Assembly: GCA_025937835.1 (NCBI GenBank)
Contig: JAICQO010000064.1
Location: 1 to 39,123, forward strand
Length of the DNA: 39,123 nt
From: Polyangiaceae bacterium
GTDB lineage: Bacteria > Myxococcota_A > Polyangia > Polyangiales > Polyangiaceae
Direction of reading: 5' to 3'
Position numbers and translations under genes: made by a program. This document shows positions 1 through 9,100 of the stretch, piece after piece. Below the pieces are notes generated by a model that was not told where the DNA came from, ran no database searches, and worked only from the letters and a program-made list of their open reading frames with translations. Numbering within the stretch: the stretch's first letter is position 1; every line of letters begins with the position of its first letter.

Positions 1-1
1 G

Positions 2-1915
2 TCGCGGCGGGCCGAATTCGCGCAAAAACAGCGCCGTGAAGCGCGGCGGCCGGCGCCCGAAGCACCCAAACCCGACAGCGAGCGCGCCGAGAAGAGCCGC
101 GCGGTCGCGGAGCTCGCGAACCAGCTCAGCGCCGGCTTGCCGGAAGATCCGACGAACGACAGCCCGGACCAGGCCGGCCGTCGCTTGATCGCCAACATCC
201 TGGAGTGGCACTGGCGGGAGGCCAAGTCCGGCTGGTGGGAGTACTTCCGGGCCCGCGAGCTGCCGCCGGACGATCGCCTCGACGATCGGTCGGCCCTCGC
301 GGCGCTCGAGTTCACGGGCGTCGTCGGCGAAGTCAAGCAATCGCTCGTGTACCGCTATCGCTTCCCGGAACAAGAGCACGCCATCCGCCGTGTTCCCTCG
401 CCGGTCGATCCGGATACGCAGAAGGACGTGAGCGTGGTCGACGTCGTTGCCGGTCAGATCGATCTGAAACGCAGCAAGCGCAGCTCCTCACCCCACCCCG
501 CGGCGCTCGTCCCCGGCAAGCCGATCGAGGCCAAAGATCACGCCGAGAGCTTGATTTCCCTCGGCCGCGCGCTGCTCGGCGGCCCGAAATCCGTGCCGCG
601 GGCAACGCTCCAGCTCTTACAGCAAGCGGCTCCCGGCCTCGGTCAACCCGAGGGCGAGGCGCTGCTCCGCCCCGGCGAGTCGATCGAGGCAGCGCTGTCG
701 CGGATCGCCAGACATCCCGAAGGCGTCGTGCTCGCGGTTCAGGGCCCGCCCGGCTCCGGTAAGACGTACCAGGCCGCCGTGTTGATTCTGGATCTGATCC
801 GAAGCGGCAAGCGCGTCGGCGTCACCGCCAACAGCCACGCCGTGATCTCGTCGCTGTTGAAGAAGGTCCAGGAGCTCGCTGGCGACGCACGCACGCGCGC
901 CGTGCACATCGACGACGAGGACGACGAAGACGGCCTGTGGCCGTTCGAGTTCGAGAAGGACAAGAAGAAGGTCGCAAAGCGCCTGTTCGCGGGCGAGCTC
1001 GACCTGGTCGGCGGCACGTCCTGGGTCTGGGCGAGCCCCGCCTACGAAACCTGCGTCGACGTGTTGGTCGTGGACGAAGCCGGACAAATCGCCCTTGCCA
1101 ACGTGCTCGCCATCGCCCGCGCCGCAAAAACCCTGGTTTTGGTCGGAGATCCGGCGCAGCTCGAGCAACCACAAAAAGGCGTGCACCCGCCGGGCGCGGA
1201 CGTCTCGGCCCTCCAGTACCTGCTCGGCGGCCACGCGCTCACCATCCCACCCGACCTCGGCATCTTCCTGCCGGCGACGCGGCGCCTGCACCCCAAAATC
1301 TGCGCCTTCATCTCGCGCGCCTTCTACGAAAATCGCTTGCATCCAATCGACGGCCTCGAGAAGCAGGCGATCGGCGGAGCCCAGCGCTACGCAGGCTCCG
1401 GTTTGCGCTTCGTCGCCGTCGAGCACCGCGGCAACACCAACCGCGCCCCCGAAGAGGTCGCGGCCGTGCTCGAGATCCTGCGCGAGCTCGGCCTCGACCA
1501 AGCCGAGACCTCCGCCACCGCGACCTTCACCGAGCGCAACGGCACCACGCGCCCGCTGCGCCAAAAAGACGTCCTGGTCGTCGCGCCGTACAACGCGCAG
1601 GTCGCGGCGCTCCGCCGCGCGCTCCCCGACGCCGTCCTGGTCGGCACCGTCGACCGTTTTCAGGGAAAAGAAGCGCCGATCGTCATCTACACCCTCACCT
1701 CCTCCACCGCCGAAGAGGCCCCGCGCGGCCTCGAGTTCTTGCTCAACCCCAACCGACTCAACGTCGCGATCTCTCGCGCGCAAGCGCTCTCGATCCTGGT
1801 CGCGAGCCCCGAGCTCACCCGCGTCGCGTGCAGCACCCCGCGTCAGATGCAGCTCGTGAACGCCCTCTGCGCCTACCTCGAAATGGCCGAGGCCCCGAGC
1901 ACCGCCGTCCCTTGA
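2..1915 (+). CDS. C-terminal part of TM0106-type RecB-like nuclease / superfamily 1 helicase (5' end outside window)
   Basis: The reading frame is open from base 2, so the gene starts before the window. The TTG at 137 is only the first possible start inside it. Seen: a Walker A motif (GPPGSGKT, about 745-768), a DEAGQ Walker B box (about 1072-1086), a GDPAQL motif, an ATRRLHP motif, then a DRFQGKE motif and a C-terminal NRLNVAISRA motif. These are the helicase motifs of superfamily 1 (UvrD/Upf1-like). The stretch before them, with EWHWREAK and WWEYFRARE, resembles the linker of the TM0106 family, in which a RecB-like nuclease domain precedes the helicase; that nuclease part would lie upstream. 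The protein probably acts on DNA, but its substrate is unknown. It ends at a TGA 32 bases before the next gene. It lies outside the island, and its very GC-rich codon use looks native. Confidence 0.85.
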   Translation, partial: SRRAEFAQKQRREARRPAPEAPKPDSERAEKSRAVAELANQLSAGLPEDPTNDSPDQAGRRLIANILEWHWREAKSGWWEYFRARELPPDDRLDDRSALAALEFTGVVGEVKQSLVYRYRFPEQEHAIRRVPSPVDPDTQKDVSVVDVVAGQIDLKRSKRSSSPHPAALVPGKPIEAKDHAESLISLGRALLGGPKSVPRATLQLLQQAAPGLGQPEGEALLRPGESIEAALSRIARHPEGVVLAVQGPPGSGKTYQAAVLILDLIRSGKRVGVTANSHAVISSLLKKVQELAGDARTRAVHIDDEDDEDGLWPFEFEKDKKKVAKRLFAGELDLVGGTSWVWASPAYETCVDVLVVDEAGQIALANVLAIARAAKTLVLVGDPAQLEQPQKGVHPPGADVSALQYLLGGHALTIPPDLGIFLPATRRLHPKICAFISRAFYENRLHPIDGLEKQAIGGAQRYAGSGLRFVAVEHRGNTNRAPEEVAAVLEILRELGLDQAETSATATFTERNGTTRPLRQKDVLVVAPYNAQVAALRRALPDAVLVGTVDRFQGKEAPIVIYTLTSSTAEEAPRGLEFLLNPNRLNVAISRAQALSILVASPELTRVACSTPRQMQLVNALCAYLEMAEAPSTAVP

Positions 1916-1947
1916 CCCGCGCCGTCCGGGCGCCTACCGCTCGAAGC

Positions 1948-2307
1948 ATGCGCGTCTCCCAATTCGCATGGCTCTCGTGCTCGTTGCTCTCGGCCCTCAC
2001 GGCCTGCGGCCCCGTCGTCACCACCGTCCAGAGCTCGAGCGCACCGCCCCAGCTCGGCAACTGCGCTCTCCAGTACATCGACGTCGATCCGACCGCGCCC
2101 GGCAGCCCCTGGGAAATCGTCGGCCAGGTCATCGTTCAGGGCGGGCATCACGACCCCGCCTCCAAGCAAGCGCGCGCCCGCGTCGCGCCCCAAGCCTGCC
2201 GCCTCGGCGGCGAAGCCGTCACCCCGCTCAAAGACCCCCAGCCCTCCCCCGACGCCGAGCCCGTCCTCAACTACGCGGTATTGAAGCGCTGCGGCCCGCC
2301 CGCCTAG
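1948..2307 (+). CDS. Small putative lipoprotein
   Basis: This encodes a 119-aa protein starting at ATG 1948. The N-terminus is a short signal peptide (MRVSQFAWLSCSLLSALTAC) whose lipobox LTAC puts the lipidated cysteine at residue 20, predicting export and membrane anchoring. The rest is small and polar, with two further cysteine-containing segments (GNCAL and QACRLGG) and a C-terminal LKRCGPP. I recognise no family; small lipoproteins of this kind are common in myxobacteria. There is no strong Shine-Dalgarno sequence in front of the ATG. The gene lies between the helicase gene and the tRNA, outside the island, and is likely chromosomal. A longer reading frame continues upstream, antisense-like, through the helicase gene and is not used. 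Confidence 0.7.
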   Translation: MRVSQFAWLSCSLLSALTACGPVVTTVQSSSAPPQLGNCALQYIDVDPTAPGSPWEIVGQVIVQGGHHDPASKQARARVAPQACRLGGEAVTPLKDPQPSPDAEPVLNYAVLKRCGPPA

Positions 2308-2368
2308 CGCCCCGCCGGCCAGCAGATCAGCCCGCCCGCAAAAATCGCCAGGGTCCCCTCGGGTTCCC

Positions 2369-2397
2369 TTGACAGAACCGAGGTCGAAAGGTACGAA
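2369..2397 (+). promoter_or_regulatory. Sigma-70-type promoter of tRNA-Gly
   Basis: A perfect -35 box TTGACA (2369-2374) is followed after 17 bases by TACGAA (2392-2397) as the -10 box. The tRNA starts 12 bases further on. Spacing and position fit a tRNA promoter; the -10 box is weak, as is common in GC-rich genomes. Confidence 0.6.
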
Positions 2398-2409
2398 AGC
2401 CGCCCTTCC

Positions 2410-2481
2410 GCGGGAGTAACTCAGCGGTAGAGTGCCACCTTGCCAAGGTGGACGTCGAGGGTTCAAATCCCTTCTCCCGCT
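2410..2481 (+). tRNA. tRNA-Gly (anticodon GCC)
   Basis: The full cloverleaf can be folded by eye. The 7-bp acceptor stem is GCGGGAG (2410-2416) with CTCCCGC (2474-2480), with discriminator T at 2481. The anticodon stem CCACC/GGTGG encloses the loop TTGCCAA, giving anticodon GCC. The T arm has the loop TTCAAAT. CCA is not encoded. The 3' part from 2436 onward is the integration target of the island: it is repeated exactly at 37367-37414, so the tRNA gene stays intact after integration. Confidence 0.95.
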
Positions 2482-2483
2482 CT
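2436..2483 (+). repeat. attL: left 48-bp attachment repeat
   Basis: This is identical over 48 bases to 37367-37414. It covers the 3' strand of the anticodon stem region through the T arm and acceptor stem, plus two bases past the discriminator. Identity stops at 2435 (C versus T) and at 2484 (G versus A). Confidence 0.93.
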
Positions 2484-2490
2484 GCTGAGA

Positions 2491-2514
2491 CCGGCCTCGA
2501 AAGAGGCCGGTTTT
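2491..2514 (+). terminator. Rho-independent terminator behind tRNA-Gly, island-borne
   Basis: A perfect 8-bp stem CCGGCCTC/GAGGCCGG closes a GAAA tetraloop and is followed by TTTTGTTTTG. It lies just inside attL, so it belongs to the island and now terminates the host tRNA. The opposite side has no T-run, so it is unlikely to serve the converging integrase gene. Confidence 0.85.
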
Positions 2515-2520
2515 GTTTTG

Positions 2521-3852
2521 TCACTCCGCCGAGTTCGACGCCGTTGGCGTCGCCGCGTCTGCCTCTTCCGCACGAGCGTTCCGCGACGCGCTCGACGGCC
2601 CCTCCCCACTTTCCTCCCCACCTTGCTGGTTGGCGCGGTTCCTTCCGAACAGGGCGATGACACGTGCAACACCCTCGGCCTGTTCGCTGCTGCTGACCGT
2701 GCTGTAGCGCTGCTGCATGGCTTCCGTCGCGTGCCCGCAGATGGAGCGAGCCACGACGTCGGCCACACGAGCCTCGCGGCACAGATCCTGGAACGTCCGC
2801 CGCATGGCTCGAGCCGTGATGCGCTTCTTCAGTCCGATCGCCTTGGCAACCGCGGCGAACGGCTTGTCGAACACGCTCCGCGACCGAAACCCGCCCATTT
2901 CGTTCGGAAAGAGCAGCTCCGAAGCCTGCTGCTCCTTGGTCACGAGCTGAGACTTCACGTGCCAGTCGAGCACGCCAACGAGCTCGTCCGGCAACGCGAT
3001 CTCCAGGTCCACCCCCGTCTTCGTGCCCAGCATCACGACGTCCCGGCGTGTGTGCGACTGACGGACCAAGAGCGCCCTCTCCTCCCAGAGCACGTCCGGG
3101 GTCGGCCCCGTTCGTCGCAACGGCCGCAGGCTCGAAGGCCGAAGCCCCGTGCTGAAGCCGGTGAACGCCATCGCGAAGTACTGAGGGAAGTCCTCGCGCA
3201 GGCACGCAAGAAACTCCCGCAGCTCTGCCGAGCGCAGGGCGTTCGGCTCTTCGCGCGTGTACGTACGGCGCTGTGACGTGTCGAACGCCGGTACCTCGCG
3301 GGCCGCATTGAGCGGCAGCTCGAAGTCCAGCTTCGCGTGCCCGAGGATGACCCGGAGCACGGACAAGTCCGTGTTCCCGGTGTTCGGCGAGTACTTCCCC
3401 TCGCGCACCCACCGCGCCATCTCCGAGCGCCAAGCCACGACGTCGCGCGGCCGGATCGCATGCAGGTACAGGTCGGCTACCTCGAAGCCTTTCAAGCGCC
3501 TGAGAACGTCCTTCCACTTCTCGATGCCAGCCTGGCTGCGGATCTCTCCGTCGTTGATCTTGCGATCCAATAGCCGCGCCGCGTACTCGCCGAGTCGTTC
3601 TCGTGTGAGCGCCTGTTTCGCGATCCCCTGACGGATGCGGTTGCGTTCGGCCTCGAGCCACTGGCTTGCAGCCGTCGCGTCCGCATTCGGAAGCACCTTC
3701 GCGATCTCTCGTTGCCGTCCCGTCCGCGGATCCAGCACTCGCCCGCGGACCACGTGTCCACCGTCCCTTCGCGCCCAGACGCCCGGCAGCACGGGCACTT
3801 GGGAGATCCAGGTTCCTCGGACTTTTGTCCATGATTTCTGCTGCTTGCTCAT
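2521..3852 (-). CDS. int: Tyrosine recombinase / site-specific integrase
   Basis: This 443-aa phage-type integrase is the enzyme expected to cut and join the tRNA-Gly att sites. Catalytic motifs: first Arg in STGLRPSSL (R238), Lys in LGTKTG (K278), second Arg in RAMRRTF (R351), His in CGHATEA (H374), and nucleophile Tyr in QQRYSTV (Y383). The usual HxxR box reads RxxR here (R348 replacing His), a variant that occurs in other integrases. The N-terminal half holds the arm- and core-binding domains. Start: ATG 3852 has AAGAGG five bases upstream; a GTG at 3858 overlaps the upstream stop codon and is the alternative. The gene is translationally coupled to the small HTH gene before it. The C-terminal tail of about 40 residues is polar and low-complexity. 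Confidence 0.92.
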   Translation of the reverse strand: MSKQQKSWTKVRGTWISQVPVLPGVWARRDGGHVVRGRVLDPRTGRQREIAKVLPNADATAASQWLEAERNRIRQGIAKQALTRERLGEYAARLLDRKINDGEIRSQAGIEKWKDVLRRLKGFEVADLYLHAIRPRDVVAWRSEMARWVREGKYSPNTGNTDLSVLRVILGHAKLDFELPLNAAREVPAFDTSQRRTYTREEPNALRSAELREFLACLREDFPQYFAMAFTGFSTGLRPSSLRPLRRTGPTPDVLWEERALLVRQSHTRRDVVMLGTKTGVDLEIALPDELVGVLDWHVKSQLVTKEQQASELLFPNEMGGFRSRSVFDKPFAAVAKAIGLKKRITARAMRRTFQDLCREARVADVVARSICGHATEAMQQRYSTVSSSEQAEGVARVIALFGRNRANQQGGEESGEGPSSASRNARAEEADAATPTASNSAE

Positions 3853-3854
3853 CG

Positions 3855-4175
3855 TCACCTCTTGGCGTGAGGCGATCCCGAGCGTTCCGGATCGGACTCT
3901 AGCAGCACTGGTGCGACGGCGGCATCACGCTCCGGCGCGGCGGTTCCCAGCATGAACCGCCGAAGCTCGGCGACTTCCCAGACGAGCGTTCCCCTTCCGC
4001 CGCGACGCCCAGCGGCGCGGATGCGGCCCTCCACCTTCGCTTTCCGCAGGCCGCTCGTTGAACGAAACCCGCAGAAGAGCGCGGCTTCGCGAGTCGTGAG
4101 CAAAGCGTCGGGGGGTAGCGCCCGCAGCTGTGCTGGGTCACGCGGCGTCGAGTCGAACGTCGAGGGAAAACGCAT
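3855..4175 (-). CDS. Excisionase/MerR-like HTH DNA-binding protein
   Basis: This encodes about 106 aa if it starts at ATG 4175. The central part (LLTTREAALFCGF, then a basic stretch, then TLVWEVAELRRFML) has the pattern of the winged-helix HTH_17/excisionase family: recognition helix, basic wing, and a final helix after a W/V-rich strand. Its stop codon TGA overlaps the alternative GTG start of the integrase gene, so the two are co-transcribed and probably coupled. A recombination directionality factor or repressor of int is the natural role, by position and fold. The frame stays open to 4352, but the residues before M(4175) look like out-of-frame Arg/Pro-rich sequence. The exact start is uncertain because no strong Shine-Dalgarno sequence is visible. 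Confidence 0.65.
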   Translation of the reverse strand: MRFPSTFDSTPRDPAQLRALPPDALLTTREAALFCGFRSTSGLRKAKVEGRIRAAGRRGGRGTLVWEVAELRRFMLGTAAPERDAAVAPVLLESDPERSGSPHAKR

Positions 4176-4291
4176 CTCGACATCTGATCGGGAATCCGTG
4201 ACACCGGGTGCGACACGCCGGGCTCGATTTGCGCTCGCGTTGTCGCAGGACGGACGGGCGCTCTCCTCTCGCCCGGTGCTAGGAAACGTCC

Positions 4292-5203
4292 GTGGCGAAG
4301 GACGATGTGGACGAGCCCAGCCGGCAGCCATGCGACGAAGCGCCGGCTCCAATCCGAAGAAGAGCTCCCGGTTTCACCTCGCCGCTCAGCGACGCGGATT
4401 ACGACACCTACGTCCTCGAGCCGGCTACCGATCGGTGCTGGTTCGAGCTAGCGACGACGTTTCTCCTGAATGACGATTGCAACGCCGCGGCGGACGAGAA
4501 CGGCTGGCAGGATCGCGTCCGCGCCGCAGTCGACGCGCACGCGCTTCGAGAACTTTTCGCGCAGAATGCTGTGGAGTTCCGCCTTCGCGCGTTCGACCAA
4601 CAGAGCGTCCCCAAAGTGGCCAAGGCAAAGCTCGAAAAGTTCCTGAGGCGACTGCTCCGCCCGATGGCCCTCCACCTGGCGGGACAGCAACCCCCGCGTG
4701 AGCTCGTCGAGGAATACTCAGGATTCGCACCGGACGCCGACACTCACGGCGGAATCCTCCATACGGACATCGCTGGCTCTGAGATGGACGACTATGGACT
4801 TCGCCAGTCCCGCGACCTGCTCGTTCAGCTTGCAGATCTACGCGACGCGATCGCGGATCGCCTAAGCACCGAGAAGCAACGATCTGTCCTCGTGTCCGCC
4901 ACGAACCGGCTCGAGGAGCTCATCAACCAGCTCAACGACGAGAAAGAGAGCTCTCTGGAGCTCACCTACGAGGCTCATCGCGCGTGCTCGAAGGCGTTCG
5001 AATTTCTGGGGGACAGCGCGTCCGAAAACTCTCGAATGGTCTGCACTTACACCGCATTTGCGCTGGAACTAGCCGGTTATCCGGGGCGACCAGGAGCACC
5101 CGATCCCGATCGCGACCCCTATCAAGCGCGGTACGACCGCGTAAGGAAAAGCCTCCAACGATACGAGGAAGCTACTGGCACCACCTCCGGAGGTAGGTGG
5201 TAG
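4292..5203 (+). CDS. Hypothetical protein, 303 aa
   Basis: I do not recognise this family. The GTG start at 4292 is preceded by AGGA eight bases upstream, at the divergent junction with the excisionase-like gene. The protein is soluble (no signal peptide or membrane segment), acidic, and mainly helical. It has a segment rich in charged residues in the middle (KAKLEKFLRRLLRP) and a probable coiled-coil stretch (about residues 180-220, with NRLEELINQLNDEKESS). The C-terminus ends in a charged helix (YDRVRKSLQRYEEATG). Its position directly after the integration module makes it accessory cargo. Real-gene status is supported by normal amino-acid composition and by the absence of a competing frame of similar quality. 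Confidence 0.6.
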   Translation: MAKDDVDEPSRQPCDEAPAPIRRRAPGFTSPLSDADYDTYVLEPATDRCWFELATTFLLNDDCNAAADENGWQDRVRAAVDAHALRELFAQNAVEFRLRAFDQQSVPKVAKAKLEKFLRRLLRPMALHLAGQQPPRELVEEYSGFAPDADTHGGILHTDIAGSEMDDYGLRQSRDLLVQLADLRDAIADRLSTEKQRSVLVSATNRLEELINQLNDEKESSLELTYEAHRACSKAFEFLGDSASENSRMVCTYTAFALELAGYPGRPGAPDPDRDPYQARYDRVRKSLQRYEEATGTTSGGRW

Positions 5204-5312
5204 CCCCTTCGCGAAGCAAGCGTGACGCCGCCTCCTAGTATTATTAGTACTGTTGGAGGAGCGTGATGCGACACGCTGCCGCTCGGATCTGACTGGCCCT
5301 GTCCCACCCTGA

Positions 5313-5323
5313 CCCCCCCCCCC
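5313..5323 (+). repeat. Homopolymer of 11 C
   Basis: An uninterrupted run of 11 cytosines lies 17 bases before the ATG of the next small gene (5341). Such tracts are prone to slippage during replication and to sequencing error. It sits in a 137-base gap that also holds an AT-rich stretch (about 5237-5253) flanked by CCTCC and GGAGG, a weak hairpin or operator-like element. Confidence 0.7.
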
Positions 5324-5340
5324 GGTGCTCCACTGTGCCC

Positions 5341-5694
5341 ATGGGCAGCAAGACTGCGGACCTGCAGGCCGAGGAAGCAGAGTGGCGCGAGAACTTCTAC
5401 GCGGACCACATCGCAGACCCGAGGTGCCGAGCAATGGCGTTCGACTTAGCCCGGAATCTGCGGGCCGCCAGCGATCCACACGTGAGCCTGGTCGACCTCG
5501 AGGTCGCGACCAAGTACCTCCGCACATGTATTCTTGCGCGTTCGGTCGCTGCCCTGAGCACGATGACGTTGGATCAGGTCGCCGCCCTGTGGGCGCAAGG
5601 CGCCTACGGCGCAGCTCGCTACCGCGCACAGCGAGGCACTCGGCAGTCGAACTTGGAGGTCCGACGCAAGCCAGCCATCCGGGGCGAGCGATGA
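5341..5694 (+). CDS. Hypothetical protein, 117 aa
   Basis: I recognise no family. The start could be ATG 5341 or the in-frame GTG at 5335. The protein is predicted soluble and helical, with an acidic first third (LQAEEAEWRENFYADHI) and a basic tail (RYRAQRGTRQSNLEVRRKP). The central segment (VDLEVATKYLRTCILARSVAALSTMTLDQVAALWAQGAY) is amphipathic with hydrophobic patches. Two overlapping frames (one plus, one minus) are also open here but give Arg/Ser/Pro-rich shadow proteins, so this frame is preferred. The poly-C run lies directly upstream and may affect its expression. Function cannot be assigned. Confidence 0.45.
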   Translation: MGSKTADLQAEEAEWRENFYADHIADPRCRAMAFDLARNLRAASDPHVSLVDLEVATKYLRTCILARSVAALSTMTLDQVAALWAQGAYGAARYRAQRGTRQSNLEVRRKPAIRGER

Positions 5695-6121
5695 TTCCGG
5701 GAACCATGCCGGGATCATCGGCTTCGATGCGGCCACCCAGTTTGATCGGGCGCGACTATGCGCCAGCCCTGTTCGCCAAGCTCTGCGTCACCCCTTGAAG
5801 CGGATTGCCGCTCTCCTCAGCTAAGAACAACGCACTGTTCCCCCTTGCCCATCGGGTGACGGGCATTGAAGTCGCCTTGTCGTGTTCGACGAGAAGTCAA
5901 CAACGTTCGCGCCACCCCACCCGGCCCGAGTCGTGTAGCCGGATCTGGTCGCGGGTCGGCGACGAGTAACACTCAGGTATGACACCGGAGACGGCCCGCG
6001 CGGCTCCTCGGAGTCGAGTCGGCGGCCTGCTGCAAAAGTTACTATTCGCGGATTATTGGCTGTCGGATAGAAGGATGCCCCAATAGCCGAGTCCGACGCC
6101 TGTCGGGATAGGGAGGCCGCC
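5695..6121 (+). other. Non-coding stretch of 427 bases
   Basis: I see no convincing gene. The only plausible content is the upstream control region of the large lipoprotein gene, including a locally AT-richer segment (about 6033-6077). No clear -35/-10 pair, riboswitch or terminator could be picked out. A weak GGGAGGCC ribosome-binding site precedes ATG 6122. Confidence 0.5.
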
Positions 6122-9100
6122 ATGGGGACGACGACATCACTACGAAGGTTCTGGCTGTTTGCGCTGCTTGCGGTTGGACTCTCAGCGGCTGTTCTTGGAG
6201 CTTGTTCGAGCGAGGTTCAGCCCGCGGACGATACGAAAACCCTTGTGCAGGCGACGGTGACGGATCCAGGTGCAACGACACCTCTGACGCTCAGCTTTCA
6301 GCTACACACGAGTGTTCCGCTGACAGATGTTGTCGTCGCCGCGCGCGATCTCGCAAAGTTCGCGGATCGCGTCAACCTTGCCAAAACCACCGACGTGACG
6401 CAGGGACGCATCGAAGTCGGCAACCAGGCGAAGACCGGCAACCTGGCGGCTCATACGACCGTCAAACTCGGACACCAGACGGTGGTCTCCGGAGACGTTC
6501 GCGCGGGAGGCACGGTCACTCGAGAGGCGTCCACCGTCGTAACGGGAGCGGTGAGCAAGAACTTGGGTCCCCAGCCCACGACGACGGTGGCGTGGACCAT
6601 CAAGGTGCCGGTCGCGAACCTCGGCAACGTGTCGCTCGAGCCGGACCAAAAGCGAGACCTTCTGCCCGGACGCTATGGAAACCTGGTGGTTAAGTCTCGA
6701 GCACAGCTCACGCTGCACACAGGCGTGTATGCGTTTGGTTCCATAGCGCTTGAGCCGGACGCGAAGCTTCGAATCGAAGACCGTGAGGGCCCCGTGCAGA
6801 TCGTTGGCTCAGGAGCTTTTACGTTCCGTGGCGCAGTAGTTTCGGCGCGTCAGAGCATCCCGCAAGTGCTGTTCGCGCTTCAAGGCACTCAAGATGTTTT
6901 CGTGGAGAAGCCGTTCACCGGGGTCCTGATTGCTCCGAATGCGACGGTTCGATTTCAGGCTGCGCTTCCGCAAGGACACCGAGCCATCGTCGTCGGCAAG
7001 AACGTGTGGCTCGAGCCCGACACCAAGATCCGACGGCACCCGTTCGACTGGAGCAGCTTGGTGGGTGCCAAGCTCGACCCGATGCCTCCGAACGTTCCGG
7101 TGCACAAGATGCCCGCGGATGAGACAGAGCTGACGATCAACATTCCACCTGTCGGCGGTACGAGTACAACGAAGACGGCATCCATTGGTACTCCGCGGAA
7201 GTTCCGGCTCGTCCCGAAGTACACCGTGGAAGGCGGCATCATCGGCAACGGGACCGTCGTTTTCCGATTCAATCCGGGCTCAGGCTTCGTCACTTGTACG
7301 TACAAGGGCCAGTCACCCGACGCTGCCCCGGACACGGCGGATGAGCTGATCCAGGGCACATCCCTCGTCTTGCAAGGCTGTAGTGACGGGCAGCCCGCGA
7401 CGGCCGAGCGCACCGCCAACCAGTTCGAGCTGACGGTCAACCCGATTCCGAACTTCCCCGTTACGGTTCAGCCTCCGCTTCAGCGCCCCCACGTCTGCGA
7501 GGACATCATGGAATTGCTCTCGCCAGCGGAGACGCGCTCGATGCGTCAGGGCTTCAACTGGTCATCCGCCACCAAGGTCCCCGACAACAATCCGGACGGG
7601 AGCCCCACTCTCTATCCGGCTTGGGTCTATATCCGGAACAAGGAAGAAGCACTGGCGCTCAAGAAGTTGTTCATTCATGTCTTGTCCCACCCGCTCTTCG
7701 ACGAAGAGCTCATGCAGTACGCTGGCAAGTGCGGAACCTTCACCAACCCCGGCGACGGCGAGGGCACATTCGTGTCCGCGCTGATGCCGGGTAGGACCTA
7801 CAATCGGCTGATCGACGCGCTCACTAGCGGCGACGTTTCAGGTGATCGCGTCATTTTCGACGCCGTCATCCTGCGTCCGGTACCAGTGGCAGCGCGCAAC
7901 GCCAACGGTTCAATCAATCTGCAAGTGCTCGGACGCGCGGGCTTCCGCTACCTGGACTACGAGGCGAACCCGTTCGCTCCTGACAACGAGATCGTACTGG
8001 ACGGAGGCGGGAGCAAGGTGTGGACCGACGCACTAGCCTGGGTCGGGCAGGCGGCGCGTGACGCCGGTGAAATCGTCACCGGCATCCTGAATGAGATTGA
8101 TCAGTTCTTCAGGGGCGAGGTCGAAGTTACGGTTTGGGTGCACGCTCTCACAGCCGACCCGCTGTTTGGCAGCGACGTGCTGCACCGCGCGTGGGGAGTG
8201 AATGCGGGAGAGCCGATCGGCGCCTCGGGAATGCAGGTCAAGATCCTTCAGAAGATGTTCGGCACGCCCGTTCCGACGACGGCCAAGGACGACACGAACG
8301 TCCATGGCCGCGCGATTATGGACGTGACCCAGGACGCCGCGATCCGAGGCAAAGGTCTTTGCATCGAGCTCCGCACTAGGGCCGCGATCGTCACCGACTT
8401 CCTGATTGCCAGCGAACTCTGCGATCTTCGCGGCTACGATGCGGCGTCGGGGACTACCAACACGGTGGAGGATTTCAGGCTCGACAGACTGGAAGCCGAC
8501 ACGACCCTGGACCTGCACATCGACAATGCTCGCCTGGCGGGCTTCTACCAAGCGAACGACGTGTTTGCCTATTCCGAGGATGTCATGGATTACGAGCCGA
8601 AGCGGGCTCGAATTCTGAGCGGCTATTGGGCGACGACATTCACGACGGACACCGCAACCGGGTACAAGCGCCTCTACGCGCCCTGTCTCAACTTCCCCAA
8701 CAGCTTCAGTGATGCGATGGCACTCGCCGCAGCGGGAGGCGGCGCAATCATCGGAAGCATCCTTCCTGGTGTGGGTTCTGCCACGGGTGCGATCGCACTC
8801 GGGACATTCGCATCTGTGGTCGGCAACTCGGACATCGTGATGTCGACGGAATCGAAGGTCCGGCTCAGCCGCGGCGTGCTGTCACACGAGTATGGGCACT
8901 ACATGTTCTGCAACATGATCTATGACGCGGACGGGGAGGCCGTGGACCACGTGATCTGGGGCACCATGATCCGCGGAGATCTCGTGAATTTTCCTCTTCG
9001 ATATACGAACGAGGCCGTGGCTGAGTATTTCGAGGGGCAAGTTGCAAGTGGTGCAGACTATGGCTGGCTGCAGCAGGCCCATGCGAGTTCAACCGCTGGC

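Noticed and set aside
617-1947. Long open frames antisense to and overlapping the first helicase gene (for example 617-1783 minus, and 937-1947 plus)
   Set aside because: Their proteins are dominated by Arg, Ser, Pro and Ala as in shadow frames of GC-rich genes, while the helicase frame has all expected motifs. Only the part from ATG 1948 of the plus frame is kept as a gene.
2327-3832. 501-aa minus frame overlapping the integrase
   Set aside because: It overlaps the integrase in another frame, crosses the tRNA and has shadow composition. The 443-aa integrase frame carries the catalytic residues.
5325-5798. Alternative frames over the 117-aa gene (157 aa plus, 212 aa minus)
   Set aside because: Both are Arg/Ser/Pro/Gly-rich, lack a good start context and end inside non-coding sequence. 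The 117-aa frame has a more natural composition, though it is also uncertain.
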